A DNA stretch of 38,330 nt. Source: Myxococcus llanfairpwllgwyngyllgogerychwyrndrobwllllantysiliogogogochensis (GTDB taxonomy: Bacteria; Myxococcota; Myxococcia; Myxococcales; Myxococcaceae). Below, piece by piece: positions 8,089 through 14,838 of the stretch; position 1 is the first letter of the stretch; the number at the start of each line of letters is the position of its first letter. The DNA lies in the NCBI RefSeq assembly GCF_006636215.1, contig NZ_VIFM01000090.1:1-38330 (forward strand), read 5' to 3'. The notes below the pieces were generated by a model. It was not told the DNA's origin and did no database searches. It saw nothing but the letters and a program-made list of their open reading frames with translations. Position numbers and translations under genes: made by a program.

Positions 8089-9411
8089 ATGACGGAAAAG
8101 CACAGGCGTGGCGGAATCCCTGAGCGCGATCAAAAGATGCTTTGGGGAGCGGCTGGTGCCCACTGTTCCTTTCCGCAATGCCCTCGCGACCTCATTGTTG
8201 ATGCAACCACGGAGACGAATCCGGTGCTTGTCGGCGAGATGGCTCACATCGTCGCAAGTAGTCCCGATGGACCACGTGGAGACTCACCGTTGAGTCGAGA
8301 GGAGAGGGACTGTTTTGACAACCTCGTTCTACTATGCCCCGAGCACCACAAGACCATCGACGAGAACATTGGCCTCTATACGACCCAACTGCTGCACCGA
8401 TACAAGCGAGAGCACGAATCACGGCGCCACAATCTCTATCGCGATCCTCGCATGGAGGCAGCGGCGGCGCCCAGCGCCCCTACCCTCACAGAGACCGTAT
8501 TTTCTACGCTTATGGCAGTCCTCCAACTGCCACAATTTGTCTATGAGGCTGAACACGTTGTTGCAGATCGCCCCACTCTCAAACAGGAGTTTGTTGAGGT
8601 ACACGGCCACAGTGCTCCTCCGTTCATTCTGAGAGGCCAGCGTCTCTGGACCTTTGAAAACCTCAAACCGGAGGACAACATCTTCGCCCGCTGGGTGCTC
8701 CCAGGAACGAGCCGGCGTTTCTCTGCAGGAGCACTTTGGGACGATCCAGACGATGAGAGGGGATACATGGCGCTACTCAATGCAGTGTTGCGAAAGCTAG
8801 CAGGTCGACTTCGGCTTGAACTGCCATTGGACGCTAAGAACGAGTGGCACTTCCCCCCTAATACCGACGGGAGCCCTCGTTCTGTCGACTACCAACCCCT
8901 GAACCAGCAGCGCAGCCAGCGCAGTGTCGCGTGGCAGCCAACACTCCGGGCAACAGGCGAGAAACGAAAGTATTGGGAGCATCTTGCAGTGGGGATGCAC
9001 TTCATCCGGGTGGACTCATCCTCATGGGTGCTCGCGCTTCGGCCCGGTCGCCGCTTTACCCGCGACGGAACCCAGAAGCTCACGCCCAAAGGAACGGGCC
9101 GACGCTCCACGAGCCGAAAGAGCAGGCTCTACAACCGAGACGTATTAGAGGAAGCGAATTTCTGGCGCAGCTATCTTTCCGAGGGCAAGCCACGCATCGT
9201 TTTTAAGGTAGGAGGAAACCAAGCCGTCATTATCGAGTCAGCCCTCTTACCAACCACAGTGAATTGGCCTGGTGTCCCCGGCGACATTGGGCGCTACGAC
9301 AATGCGCAACCGCCTGCAGATGACCTCTTCAGCTTCGCAGATCTCGAGGAGATAGAGGCAGCCGAAGACGACGAGGCGCTCATAGGCGACGAGGATGAGA
9401 ACGATGACTAA
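8089..9411 (+). CDS. HNH nuclease-APAZ fusion, effector partner of a short Argonaute
   Basis: The 440-residue protein starts at MTEKHRRGG, chosen because AAGGAG precedes it at good spacing; an upstream in-frame ATG at 8002 has none. Residues 20-115 form an HNH/McrA-like endonuclease: CSFPQC (C26, C31), EMAH (H53), DNLVLLCPEHHKTID (N78, C83, H86, H87). The remaining about 300 residues resemble APAZ, the domain that substitutes for the N/PAZ lobe of short pAgos: HLAVGMHFIRV...WVLALRPGRRFTRDG, then RLYNRDVLEEANFWRSYLS, a signature-like Asn-Arg and Phe-Trp segment. The C-terminal 30 residues are very acidic. It overlaps the pAgo gene by 8 nt, implying coupled translation and an obligate heterodimer. 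HNH-APAZ/short-pAgo systems (reported, as I recall, as SPARHA) are expected to activate the nuclease after guide-directed target recognition. The HNH call is strong; APAZ rests on motif resemblance. Confidence 0.82.
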   Translation: MTEKHRRGGIPERDQKMLWGAAGAHCSFPQCPRDLIVDATTETNPVLVGEMAHIVASSPDGPRGDSPLSREERDCFDNLVLLCPEHHKTIDENIGLYTTQLLHRYKREHESRRHNLYRDPRMEAAAAPSAPTLTETVFSTLMAVLQLPQFVYEAEHVVADRPTLKQEFVEVHGHSAPPFILRGQRLWTFENLKPEDNIFARWVLPGTSRRFSAGALWDDPDDERGYMALLNAVLRKLAGRLRLELPLDAKNEWHFPPNTDGSPRSVDYQPLNQQRSQRSVAWQPTLRATGEKRKYWEHLAVGMHFIRVDSSSWVLALRPGRRFTRDGTQKLTPKGTGRRSTSRKSRLYNRDVLEEANFWRSYLSEGKPRIVFKVGGNQAVIIESALLPTTVNWPGVPGDIGRYDNAQPPADDLFSFADLEEIEAAEDDEALIGDEDENDD

Positions 9412-10819
9412 AGACGCCCTCAACCCTCCCCTTCTAACTGCAGGACATCTGGAAGAGCCCCTGCTCCGCTTCTGCGGCGGATTGGACGTGGACCCGCGGG
9501 CTGGCCTTACAACGTTCGGCCCCTTCTCACTCTCTCAACCTCGCAAGCATCCACGCTCGGCTCGAGTCGCGCTCGTAGGCACTCCCGAGACATGTGCTGC
9601 TGCACAGACATGGATGCAGGAATGCGCGCGAGGGGTTGATGGGGAGGGAGAGCACCCCAACTTCCCTGGATTCACCCGCGATGCAGGCTTTTTCGTCGAC
9701 CTCATCTTCGACGACACTTGGAATGCGGAACTCACGCGACGCGAGCGGGAGACGGTTCTGGGACAACGAGGAGACCGTGCACGCTTTGAAGGGTGCCTTG
9801 CCCTCCTCGACGAGAAGCTCGCGTGGTTGAGCCGACAAGATCGGCCTCCTGAGTACGTTGTGATGGCTCTGCCTGATGAGCTTGTCGAGCGCTGCGGAAC
9901 CGCCGACTACAAGGACGAAGACGGCCGTGAGATACATCGCGATCTCCGCCGGGCCCTCAAGGTTTCAGCCATGAAGTACTCGCTCCCCACACAACTCCTG
10001 CGAGAACGAACAATTCGCGGGGGCAAGGGAGTCGACCATAGAGCCAAGTGTGCCTGGAACTTCTTCACTGCCATGTACTTCAAACTGGGTGCGATCCCCT
10101 GGGCTCCCGTAGGGCTAGATTCAGACACGTGCTTCGTCGGGATAAGCTTCTTCCGCCCCTTGGGCTCCAAGAATCGGATGCAGGCGAGTATCGCCCAAGC
10201 ATTCAATGGACGCGGTGACGCATTGGTGCTGCGTGGCGAGGAGTTTCCTTGGGCTCCAACACAAAAAGAGAAGAGTCCTCACCTCGACGCTGACATGGCG
10301 CGCCGCCTCATCGAACACGTGATGAAGCGGTATGTGGAGGAGACACAGGAGCAGCCTCCCAGTCGTGTCGTGATTCATAAAACAAGCCGCTTCACTCCGG
10401 ACGAAGTGCGGGGATTCTCCGACGGACTCACGGGTGTCCGGCGCTACGACTTCCTCGCGGTGCGTCCTCGGAGCGACGTACGCCTCTTACGGACAGGAAA
10501 ATACCCGGTCTTACGCGGCACCCACTTCAAGGTGGGCCGCATCGAATACCTATATACGACGGGCTATCTATCCGCGCTCGGGGAGTTCCCCCATGGCCAT
10601 GTCCCCGCCCCACTGCAGATTGCCGACCACCATGGTGGCGACACTCCAACCCTACAGCTACTACGAGAGGTCCTTGCCCTCACAAAGATGAACTGGAATT
10701 CGTCAGAATTCGGGGGCCTCAAACCCGTAACACTCGCCTTCGCGGAACTCGTCGGAGAAATTCTTCGGGAAGTGCCTAGCAGCCAAGAGCCGCTGCGCAA
10801 TTTCAAGTTCTACGTCTAA
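9404..10819 (+). CDS. Short prokaryotic Argonaute (MID-PIWI)
   Basis: The 471-residue protein from the second of two nearby ATGs (9404) is preferred: GAGG lies 9 nt upstream of it, whereas the 9395 ATG abuts that motif. It lacks N and PAZ domains, as in short pAgos. The MID-like part spans about 50-235, including the conserved helix-rich stretch SAMKYSLPTQLLRERTI and AWNFFTAMYFKLGAIPWAP. The PIWI part begins CFVGISFFRP (about 243-252) and ends in MNWNSSEFGGLKPVTLAFAE. The first catalytic Asp of the DEDX tetrad is absent (FVGIS rather than VGIDVS-type), and I see no clear replacement, so slicing is not expected; the protein should serve as a guide-loading sensor for the HNH-APAZ partner. The operon is lower in GC than the flanks, a sign of transfer. 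Guide type (RNA or DNA) cannot be read from sequence. Confidence 0.85.
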   Translation: MTKDALNPPLLTAGHLEEPLLRFCGGLDVDPRAGLTTFGPFSLSQPRKHPRSARVALVGTPETCAAAQTWMQECARGVDGEGEHPNFPGFTRDAGFFVDLIFDDTWNAELTRRERETVLGQRGDRARFEGCLALLDEKLAWLSRQDRPPEYVVMALPDELVERCGTADYKDEDGREIHRDLRRALKVSAMKYSLPTQLLRERTIRGGKGVDHRAKCAWNFFTAMYFKLGAIPWAPVGLDSDTCFVGISFFRPLGSKNRMQASIAQAFNGRGDALVLRGEEFPWAPTQKEKSPHLDADMARRLIEHVMKRYVEETQEQPPSRVVIHKTSRFTPDEVRGFSDGLTGVRRYDFLAVRPRSDVRLLRTGKYPVLRGTHFKVGRIEYLYTTGYLSALGEFPHGHVPAPLQIADHHGGDTPTLQLLREVLALTKMNWNSSEFGGLKPVTLAFAELVGEILREVPSSQEPLRNFKFYV

Positions 10820-10832
10820 CCTCTCCACCAAG

Positions 10833-10862
10833 CCCCTGTGGCCGGCCATTCTGAAACAGGGG
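10833..10862 (+). terminator. Hairpin after the pAgo gene
   Basis: CCCCTGT (10833-10839) pairs with ACAGGGG (10856-10862), 14 nt after the pAgo stop codon. The 16-nt loop contains GGCCGGCC. There is no T-run, so it may be a weak or Rho-assisted terminator. Confidence 0.35.
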
Positions 10863-11013
10863 GAAGCCCCGACGCTGGCACGCGGGCAGCCTCAGGGAGG
10901 CCCCCAAAAGATCGTGCATTGTCAGGAACGAAAATCACCCGCCGTAGAGTCTCCCCGAAAGGAGCGGCGACCATGACGACGTTGACGGTGCGGACGAACC
11001 CGATGAAGCGCAG

Positions 11014-11148
11014 CTATCGCAACAGCCTCTGGCCCCAGTTCAGTGCCGCCTCCTGCTCCCTTGTGAGCTTCGCCTCGAAGTCCCCCGCGGACTTTGACCG
11101 GCTTGGGGGCTCTCCGCCCGTACCCTGCTGAAGCTCGCGCTCCGTCAT
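11014..11148 (-). CDS. Possible 44-residue small protein or gene remnant
   Basis: An ATG at 11148 opens a frame reading MTERELQQGTGGEPPSRSKS, then AGDFEAKLTREQEAALNWG and QRLLR before a TAG. The composition (charged, helix-forming C-terminal half) looks more protein-like than the other frames here. There is no clear Shine-Dalgarno and no recognised family. The sequence just downstream in another frame also looks coding (VRTVNVVMVAAPFGETLRR), so this may be the head of a broken gene. Confidence 0.25.
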   Translation of the reverse strand: MTERELQQGTGGEPPSRSKSAGDFEAKLTREQEAALNWGQRLLR

Positions 11149-11168
11149 CGGCGCGCCAAGCCACGCAG

Positions 11169-11199
11169 AGGCCGGGCTCCCAACCAGGGGACCCGGCCT
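11169..11199. terminator. Strong hairpin upstream of the tRNA array
   Basis: AGGCCGGG (11169-11176) pairs perfectly with CCCGGCCT (11192-11199), and the loop can extend the stem through TCCC/GGGA. It is followed by CTCTCGGCTTT, a short pyrimidine-rich tail. It is probably a terminator insulating the tRNA array (starting 11228) from upstream transcription. Confidence 0.5.
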
Positions 11200-11227
11200 C
11201 TCGGCTTTCAGGGCTCCTGCTCCCTCA

Positions 11228-11313
11228 GGGGACGTAGAGCGTTAGGGAAGACGCGCGGGCCTGTAGAGCCCGAGCCCGACAGGGCCCGCTGGGTTCAACT
11301 CCCAGCGTCCCCA
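11228..11313 (+). tRNA. tRNA-Tyr (anticodon GTA)
   Basis: The acceptor stem GGGGACG/CGTCCCC is perfect. The D-stem is GCGT/ACGC with an 8-nt loop containing GGG. The anticodon stem is CGGGC/GCCCG around loop CTGTAGA, the class II variable arm is GCCC-GACA-GGGC, and the T-arm is CTGGG/CCCAG. The long variable arm matches bacterial tRNA-Tyr. The 3' CCA is not encoded. It is the first gene of the array and is separated from the second by 253 nt. Confidence 0.88.
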
Positions 11314-11566
11314 TGCAGCACGAGCGTGGCCCGTCGCCACGCAGGCGCACGGGCTTCTCCCCTGCAGAGGCGCCGTCGAAGCACGGCTCCCTGGCCGAAG
11401 TTCGCAGCACCAATCGGACCCCAATCGAAGGACAACCGCAGGCCCATCCCCGAACCCCTTAATATCGCTCACCTTTTGCCGCTCAGAGAGTTCGAGTTCT
11501 CTAGAGAAGAACAGAGAACGAGTTCGCACAGAGATTCATTCGGGGAGCTTTGCGACACACACGAAT
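11314..11566. other. Gap inside the tRNA array
   Basis: I find no tRNA or convincing ORF in this gap. It contains an AT-richer inverted repeat (11496-11519). A decayed tRNA could have occupied the space, but no acceptor stem can be paired. Confidence 0.35.
11496..11519. repeat. Nested palindrome within the tRNA array
   Basis: GTTCTCT (11496-11502) and AGAGAAC (11513-11519) are inverted repeats with a 10-nt spacer. The perfect 12-bp palindrome TTCTCTAGAGAA (11497-11508) overlaps the left arm. The function is unknown; it could be a regulator site or processing hairpin upstream of tRNA-Cys. Confidence 0.4.
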
Positions 11567-11636
11567 GGCCAGTTCCGCCCGGGGTGGCAACGGTCTGCAA
11601 AACCGTTTGGGACGGGTTCGACTCCCGTACTGGCCT
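11567..11636 (+). tRNA. tRNA-Cys (anticodon GCA), compact
   Basis: Acceptor GGCCAGT/ACTGGCC and anticodon arm ACGGT-CTGCAAA-ACCGT are perfect, and the T-arm is ACGGG-TTCGACT-CCCGT. Only 16 nt separate the acceptor 5' strand from the anticodon stem, so the D-arm is GCC/GGC with a 6-nt loop. Total length is 70 nt, shorter than usual. CCA is not encoded. Confidence 0.88.
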
Positions 11637-11649
11637 CATCTTCATCATT

Positions 11650-11722
11650 GCCGACCTGGCGTAGGTGGTCCGCGCGCCCGTCTGAAGAGCGGGAGGACTC
11701 GGTTCGATTCCGAGGGTCGGCA
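11650..11722 (+). tRNA. tRNA-Phe (anticodon GAA)
   Basis: Acceptor GCCGACC/GGTCGGC is perfect. The anticodon arm is CCCGT-CTGAAGA-GCGGG with one wobble pair, and the T-arm is CTCGG-TTCGATT-CCGAG. The D-region is 20 nt and looks normal. It lies 13 nt after tRNA-Cys. CCA is not encoded. Confidence 0.88.
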
Positions 11723-11746
11723 CTTGGCAGCACGCTTCATCTTCAT

Positions 11747-11814
11747 AGGCCGCGCTCCGGGAGCAGCTTGGACTCCAAATCCGAGCGCGCGGGGTTCAAC
11801 TCCCTGGCGGCCTG
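11747..11814 (+). tRNA. tRNA-Trp (anticodon CCA) with severely reduced D-arm
   Basis: Acceptor AGGCCGC/GCGGCCT is perfect. The anticodon arm is TTGGA-CTCCAAA-TCCGA, giving the typical Trp loop, and the T-arm is CGGGG-TTCAACT-CCCTG. Only 14 nt lie between acceptor and anticodon stems, forming a minimal hairpin (CTC-CGG-GAG), without the usual G18-G19 loop. Total length is 68 nt. The reduced D-arm is atypical of a bacterial host tRNA and supports a phage or mobile origin, or decay. Confidence 0.75.
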
Positions 11815-11822
11815 CTCGTTTC

Positions 11823-11896
11823 GCCCCTGTAGCTCAACTGGTAGCAGCACCGGTTTCGTAAACCGGGGGTTGTCGGTTCGAACCCGACCGGGGGCA
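11823..11896 (+). tRNA. tRNA-Thr (anticodon CGT)
   Basis: Acceptor GCCCCTG/CGGGGGC (one wobble), D-region with AACTGGTAGC, anticodon arm CCGGT-TTCGTAA-ACCGG, T-arm GTCGG-TTCGAAC-CCGAC. Length is 74 nt with no encoded CCA. It lies 8 nt after tRNA-Trp. Confidence 0.9.
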
Positions 11897-11927
11897 CTTC
11901 ACGCAACACGCGGTGCAGTCGTCACAT

Positions 11928-11999
11928 GGGTTCGTGGCTCAATGGGAGAGCACTCGGTTTGCACCCGAGGGGTTCCGGGTTCGAGTCCCGGCGGATCCA
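11928..11999 (+). tRNA. tRNA-Ala (anticodon TGC)
   Basis: Acceptor GGGTTCG/CGGATCC includes the G3-T70 wobble that is the alanine identity element. The anticodon arm is CTCGG-TTTGCAC-CCGAG and the T-arm CCGGG-TTCGAGT-CCCGG. Length is 72 nt and CCA is not encoded. Confidence 0.9.
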
Positions 12000-12005
12000 C
12001 TTCAT

Positions 12006-12079
12006 GCCCTTGTAGCTCAGTGGATGAGAGCGCACGGTTCCGAACCGTGAGGTCGCAGGTTCAATCCCTGCCAGGGGCA
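12006..12079 (+). tRNA. tRNA-Arg (anticodon CCG)
   Basis: Acceptor GCCCTTG/CAGGGGC (one wobble), anticodon arm CACGG-TTCCGAA-CCGTG, T-arm GCAGG-TTCAATC-CCTGC. Length is 74 nt. It lies 6 nt after tRNA-Ala, indicating one polycistronic precursor. Confidence 0.9.
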
Positions 12080-12100
12080 CTCGCTTCATTTGTGCCATCC

Positions 12101-12175
12101 GCTTCCGTAGCTCAGTGGATTCAGAGCAGGCGCGTCCTAAGCGCACGGTCGCAGGTTCGAATCCTGCCGGGAGCA
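12101..12175 (+). tRNA. tRNA-Arg (anticodon CCT)
   Basis: Acceptor GCTTCCG/CGGGAGC (one wobble). The anticodon stem is GCGC/GCGC around loop GTCCTAA with position 32 G, slightly unusual. The T-arm is GCAGG-TTCGAAT-CCTGC. Length is 75 nt. It is the second arginine tRNA in the array. Confidence 0.85.
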
Positions 12176-12194
12176 CACACGTTTCACATCTTTC

Positions 12195-12265
12195 TGCGGG
12201 GAGAGGCTGGTGCCTCACCGGGCCTCATAAGCCTGGCCTCCAGGGTTCGACTCCCTGCTCCGCAA
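12195..12265 (+). tRNA. tRNA-Met (anticodon CAT)
   Basis: Acceptor TGCGGGG/CTCCGCA, D-arm AGGC-TGGT-GCCT with only a 4-nt loop, anticodon arm CGGGC-CTCATAA-GCCTG, T-arm CAGGG-TTCGACT-CCCTG. The anticodon stem lacks the three consecutive G-C pairs of initiator tRNA, so elongator Met (or a lysidine-modified Ile tRNA) is likelier. Length is 71 nt. Confidence 0.82.
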
Positions 12266-12273
12266 CTCTTCCT

Positions 12274-12346
12274 GCACGCCGAGCCAGCTGGAGACGGCGA
12301 CGGTCCCACACACCGTTTTCGCCGGGTTCGATCCCCGGGGCGTGCA
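12274..12346 (+). tRNA. tRNA-Val (anticodon CAC)
   Basis: Acceptor GCACGCC/GGCGTGC is perfect, the D-stem is GCC/GGC, the anticodon arm is ACGGT-CCCACAC-ACCGT and the T-arm CCGGG-TTCGATC-CCCGG. Length is 73 nt, 8 nt after tRNA-Met. CCA is not encoded. Confidence 0.88.
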
Positions 12347-12365
12347 CTCGTATCGCAGCAATCTT

Positions 12366-12439
12366 GCCGGTGTAGCCCAATAGGTAGAGGTGCCAGGTCG
12401 AGAACCTGGAGGTTGCGGGTTCGACTCCCGCTCGCGGCA
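12366..12439 (+). tRNA. Aberrant tRNA-like gene, nominal anticodon GAG
   Basis: T-arm GCGGG-TTCGACT-CCCGC and anticodon stem CCAGG/CCTGG are perfect, and the D-region is tRNA-like. However, the anticodon loop TCGAGAA has C at the normally invariant U33, the nominal anticodon GAG would mean leucine yet there is no class II variable arm, and the acceptor GCCGGTG/TCGCGGC has two mismatches. It lies 16 nt from the integrase stop codon. Altered acceptor pairing could reflect recombination at an attachment site in its 3' half, or simple decay. Confidence 0.5.
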
Positions 12440-12455
12440 TGTTTTTCGCCTCTAG

Positions 12456-13679
12456 TTACGCATGGTTAGCAACGGCCTCCGTCCGTGTTGCACCTATGTC
12501 GCATGCGGGCGCAAGGGGAAGGTCCAGCACGCGAACCGCATTGCGACGCGTGTCGGGGCTGAGATGGGCGTACCGCTCCGTCATGTCGATGGTGGCGTGT
12601 CCCATCAGCTCTTGGATGACCTTCAGCGGAATGCCCCGCATGACAAGGTGGCTTCCGTAGGTGTGCCGCAAGTCATGCCACCCGATGATTCCAACCTCGC
12701 GAGTGATGCCCGCGTGACGCATTGAGCGTTGAAGCGGCCTGTTCATCCTCGGAGCCGAGAGCGGCGAGCCGTCCTCCAGGCAGAACACATAGGGCCCGCG
12801 AAGGTGCCGATGCGCTTTGAGCGCAGCAACCACCGACTCTGGAAGCTCTATTGTTCTCTCACGTCCGCCCTTCGGCACGCTCGTCACTCCACGCCAGATG
12901 GCGCGGCGCACATGGAGCAAGCCCCTCTTCAAGTCCACGTCGGGCCACTGGAGCCCGATAAGCTCACCCTGACGAAGCCCCGTCTTGATAGCCACGAGCA
13001 GGACGGTCTTCCATTCCGGCTCAGCCATGTTGATGAGCCGCTCGGCCTCCTCGAATGAGAGGAAGTCGAAGGTAGGCTTAGGCACCTTGCCGAAGAGTCT
13101 CACGCGAGGAGCCTGTGGAATGACGTGCTGCTCAACGGCCACGTCGAGGAGCTTGCTTAGCACCGTGAGGACGTTGTTGAGGGTCTTCAGGCTCAACGCC
13201 TTGGGGCCGTCACCCTTGCGTTTGCGGATGGCTGACTTAGTAGCGTTGTCCTTCCGGGCGTGCGCCGCTGACTGCTTCTTTCGCATCAACGCCTTGAAGT
13301 CCTCGATCTGCGCAGGGCCAATAACGTCCAGCGCCATCTCCCCGAAGAACGGGAGGACGTGGTCCTCAAGGATTTGACGTTTGCTAACCACGGTGGAGTG
13401 CTTGTTGTTGTTCTCGCTGTAGGTGAGGAATCGCGGCGTGAATTTCGCCAGCGTGAGCGCGCTCCCCTCTCCCGGCTTCTTCTCCTTCCCGAAAGTCCCG
13501 TTGAGCAGGGCGTTGCGCAGGTCGCGTTCGTAGGCATCAGCACCACGGCGAGTCTGAACGGGCGAGAACTTCACGACTCGCTGTTTCCGTCCGTCCGCGT
13601 GCTGAAACACGAAGTCCACTTGCCACGCCTCCTCTGACTTCCCTTCCTTCGTCGTCCACTTCCGCAATCTGACGCTCAT
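12456..13679 (-). CDS. int: Tyrosine recombinase (phage integrase)
   Basis: The 407-residue protein has an N-terminal arm-binding region, a core-binding SAM-like domain (about 75-185) and a catalytic domain with the full set of active-site residues: R236 (TGLRQGELIGL), K270 (VPKGGRERTIELP), H335 and R338 (WHDLRHTYGSHL), H361 (LMGHATI) and nucleophile Y370 (MTERYAHL). Such enzymes integrate and excise temperate phage DNA by strand exchange between attP and attB. The GTG start overlaps the excisionase stop by 4 nt. The gene ends 16 nt from the aberrant tRNA-like gene and is convergent with the tRNA array, an arrangement common when a tRNA 3' end is or was the attachment site. It is the last gene of the leftward phage operon. 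Confidence 0.95.
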   Translation of the reverse strand: MSVRLRKWTTKEGKSEEAWQVDFVFQHADGRKQRVVKFSPVQTRRGADAYERDLRNALLNGTFGKEKKPGEGSALTLAKFTPRFLTYSENNNKHSTVVSKRQILEDHVLPFFGEMALDVIGPAQIEDFKALMRKKQSAAHARKDNATKSAIRKRKGDGPKALSLKTLNNVLTVLSKLLDVAVEQHVIPQAPRVRLFGKVPKPTFDFLSFEEAERLINMAEPEWKTVLLVAIKTGLRQGELIGLQWPDVDLKRGLLHVRRAIWRGVTSVPKGGRERTIELPESVVAALKAHRHLRGPYVFCLEDGSPLSAPRMNRPLQRSMRHAGITREVGIIGWHDLRHTYGSHLVMRGIPLKVIQELMGHATIDMTERYAHLSPDTRRNAVRVLDLPLAPACDIGATRTEAVANHA

Positions 13680-13894
13680 CGTCGACTCCCAAGCGCAGAA
13701 TCACGGCCCTTACCCGGGGTGGACTCTACCAGCGCGGCGCGGCGGATGCGCAGTGCTTTCCCGATGCGAACGACCCCCGGCACCTGCCCCAACCGAATCG
13801 ACTCGTAGAGCGTCTTCCGGTTCACGCGCAGCAGGACTGCGGCTTCGTCGACGGTCAGGAACTCGGGCGGGCTCTCCTGCTCTGTCTGGTTCAT
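13676..13894 (-). CDS. xis: Excisionase-like HTH protein
   Basis: The 72-residue protein has a MerR/HTH_17-type DNA-binding fold: FLTVDEAAVLLRVNRKTLYE, then IRLGQVPGVVRIGKALRIRR. These signatures are those of the excisionase/AlpA family, which bends DNA at attachment sites and sets the direction of integrase recombination. Both its borders are 4-nt overlaps (ATGA-type with the methyltransferase upstream, GTGA-type with integrase downstream), so xis and int are translationally coupled. The symbol is by position and family. A transcriptional role is also possible, as AlpA-type proteins are regulators. Confidence 0.8.
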   Translation of the reverse strand: MNQTEQESPPEFLTVDEAAVLLRVNRKTLYESIRLGQVPGVVRIGKALRIRRAALVESTPGKGRDSALGSRR

Positions 13895-14838
13895 TGAGGG
13901 TCCCTCAACGCGGCATCGAACAGCCGCGCGTGCAAGAGTCCATAGGCGAGCGCCGCTTGCTGGGGCACGACGCCGTTTCCGAGGAGCCGCAGTCGGTCGA
14001 CCCGATGGGCCAGCCCATCAGCCATTCGACAAATCGCGGGTTCAATGTCCGGGCGCTTTGCGAGGACGGAGCGCCATCCTTCGAGGTCGTCGCGTCCTGG
14101 GGGCCACGGGGGAAGGTCAGAATCGCTTCGGAGAGCTGCCGACGACGCTGGCCAATGCTGCTCGCTGCCTTCCAGTCGCACGCCCCCGGCGTCGGCCAGT
14201 CCTTCACGAGCGCGCTCAGGTCCGCCCCCGATTGCCGCCCGTTGCCCGGCTTCCCTCCGCGTCTCCCGTGTCCGTTCGAACTCTCCCCCGTGTTCGGTGT
14301 GGGCCAACACGAAGAGCCGTTCTCGCTTGTGAGGGGCTCCGGCGTCAGACGCTCGGAGACAAACCCACTCCGCATCGAACCCGAGCGAGGCAAGGTCGGC
14401 GAGCACGCGGTCGAGGCCCCGCGAACGGAGCGCCGCGACGTTCTCGACGAAGACAAAGCGGGGTCGTACCTCAGCGACGATTCGCGCGTACTCGCGCCAC
14501 AAGCCAGAGCGCTCGCCTTCGAGGCCAGCACCCTTGCCAGCAACGCTGATGTCCTGACAGGGGAATCCCCCACTGACGCAATCCACAACGCCACGCCATG
14601 CGCTGCCGTCGAAGGTTCCAACGTCGTCCCAGACAGGCGCCGAATCCAGTTCTTCCTTTTCCATCCGGGCCACGAGGCAGGCCGCTGCGTATGCCTCCCG
14701 CTCGACGTAACAAACAGTCCGGAGGGAAGGCACGGCCAGCTTGAGACCGTGAGCGAGCCCGCCGCCGCCAGCGAAGAGTTCGAGTGCGCGGCGCGGATGA
14801 ACTCCGACGGAATGAACAGCCAAGCCATGCGCCCTCAC
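13891..14838 (-). CDS. DNA (cytosine-5) methyltransferase
   Basis: The 315-residue enzyme shows the ordered C5-MTase motifs: I LELFAGGGGLAHGL (SAM binding, about 19-32), IV GGFPCQDIS (catalytic Cys94), VI FVFVENVAAL (Glu132), VIII APHKRERLFVLA, and X LGNGVVPQQAALAYGLL near the C-terminus. The target recognition region between VIII and X is short. The GTG start at 14838 is chosen because it overlaps the stop of the RuvC-like gene by 4 nt; a long upstream extension in this frame is a shadow of that gene. In a phage it would protect DNA from host restriction or mark phage DNA. No partner restriction enzyme is next to it. Confidence 0.92.
   Translation of the reverse strand: MRAHGLAVHSVGVHPRRALELFAGGGGLAHGLKLAVPSLRTVCYVEREAYAAACLVARMEKEELDSAPVWDDVGTFDGSAWRGVVDCVSGGFPCQDISVAGKGAGLEGERSGLWREYARIVAEVRPRFVFVENVAALRSRGLDRVLADLASLGFDAEWVCLRASDAGAPHKRERLFVLAHTEHGGEFERTRETRREAGQRAAIGGGPERAREGLADAGGVRLEGSEQHWPASSAALRSDSDLPPWPPGRDDLEGWRSVLAKRPDIEPAICRMADGLAHRVDRLRLLGNGVVPQQAALAYGLLHARLFDAALRDPQ

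Larger units (their letters stand above)
10820..11227. other. Intergenic region between the pAgo operon and the tRNA array
   Basis: It holds two terminator-like hairpins (10833-10862 and 11169-11199) and one short leftward ORF (11014-11148). Otherwise no gene is supported. The left boundary of the prophage may lie in or near here, but no attachment core can be identified without the right end. Confidence 0.4.

Noticed and set aside
11228-12439. tRNA array as an ordinary host tRNA operon
   Set aside because: Not fully excluded, but reduced D-arms, the aberrant last gene and adjacency to the integrase make a mobile origin more likely.
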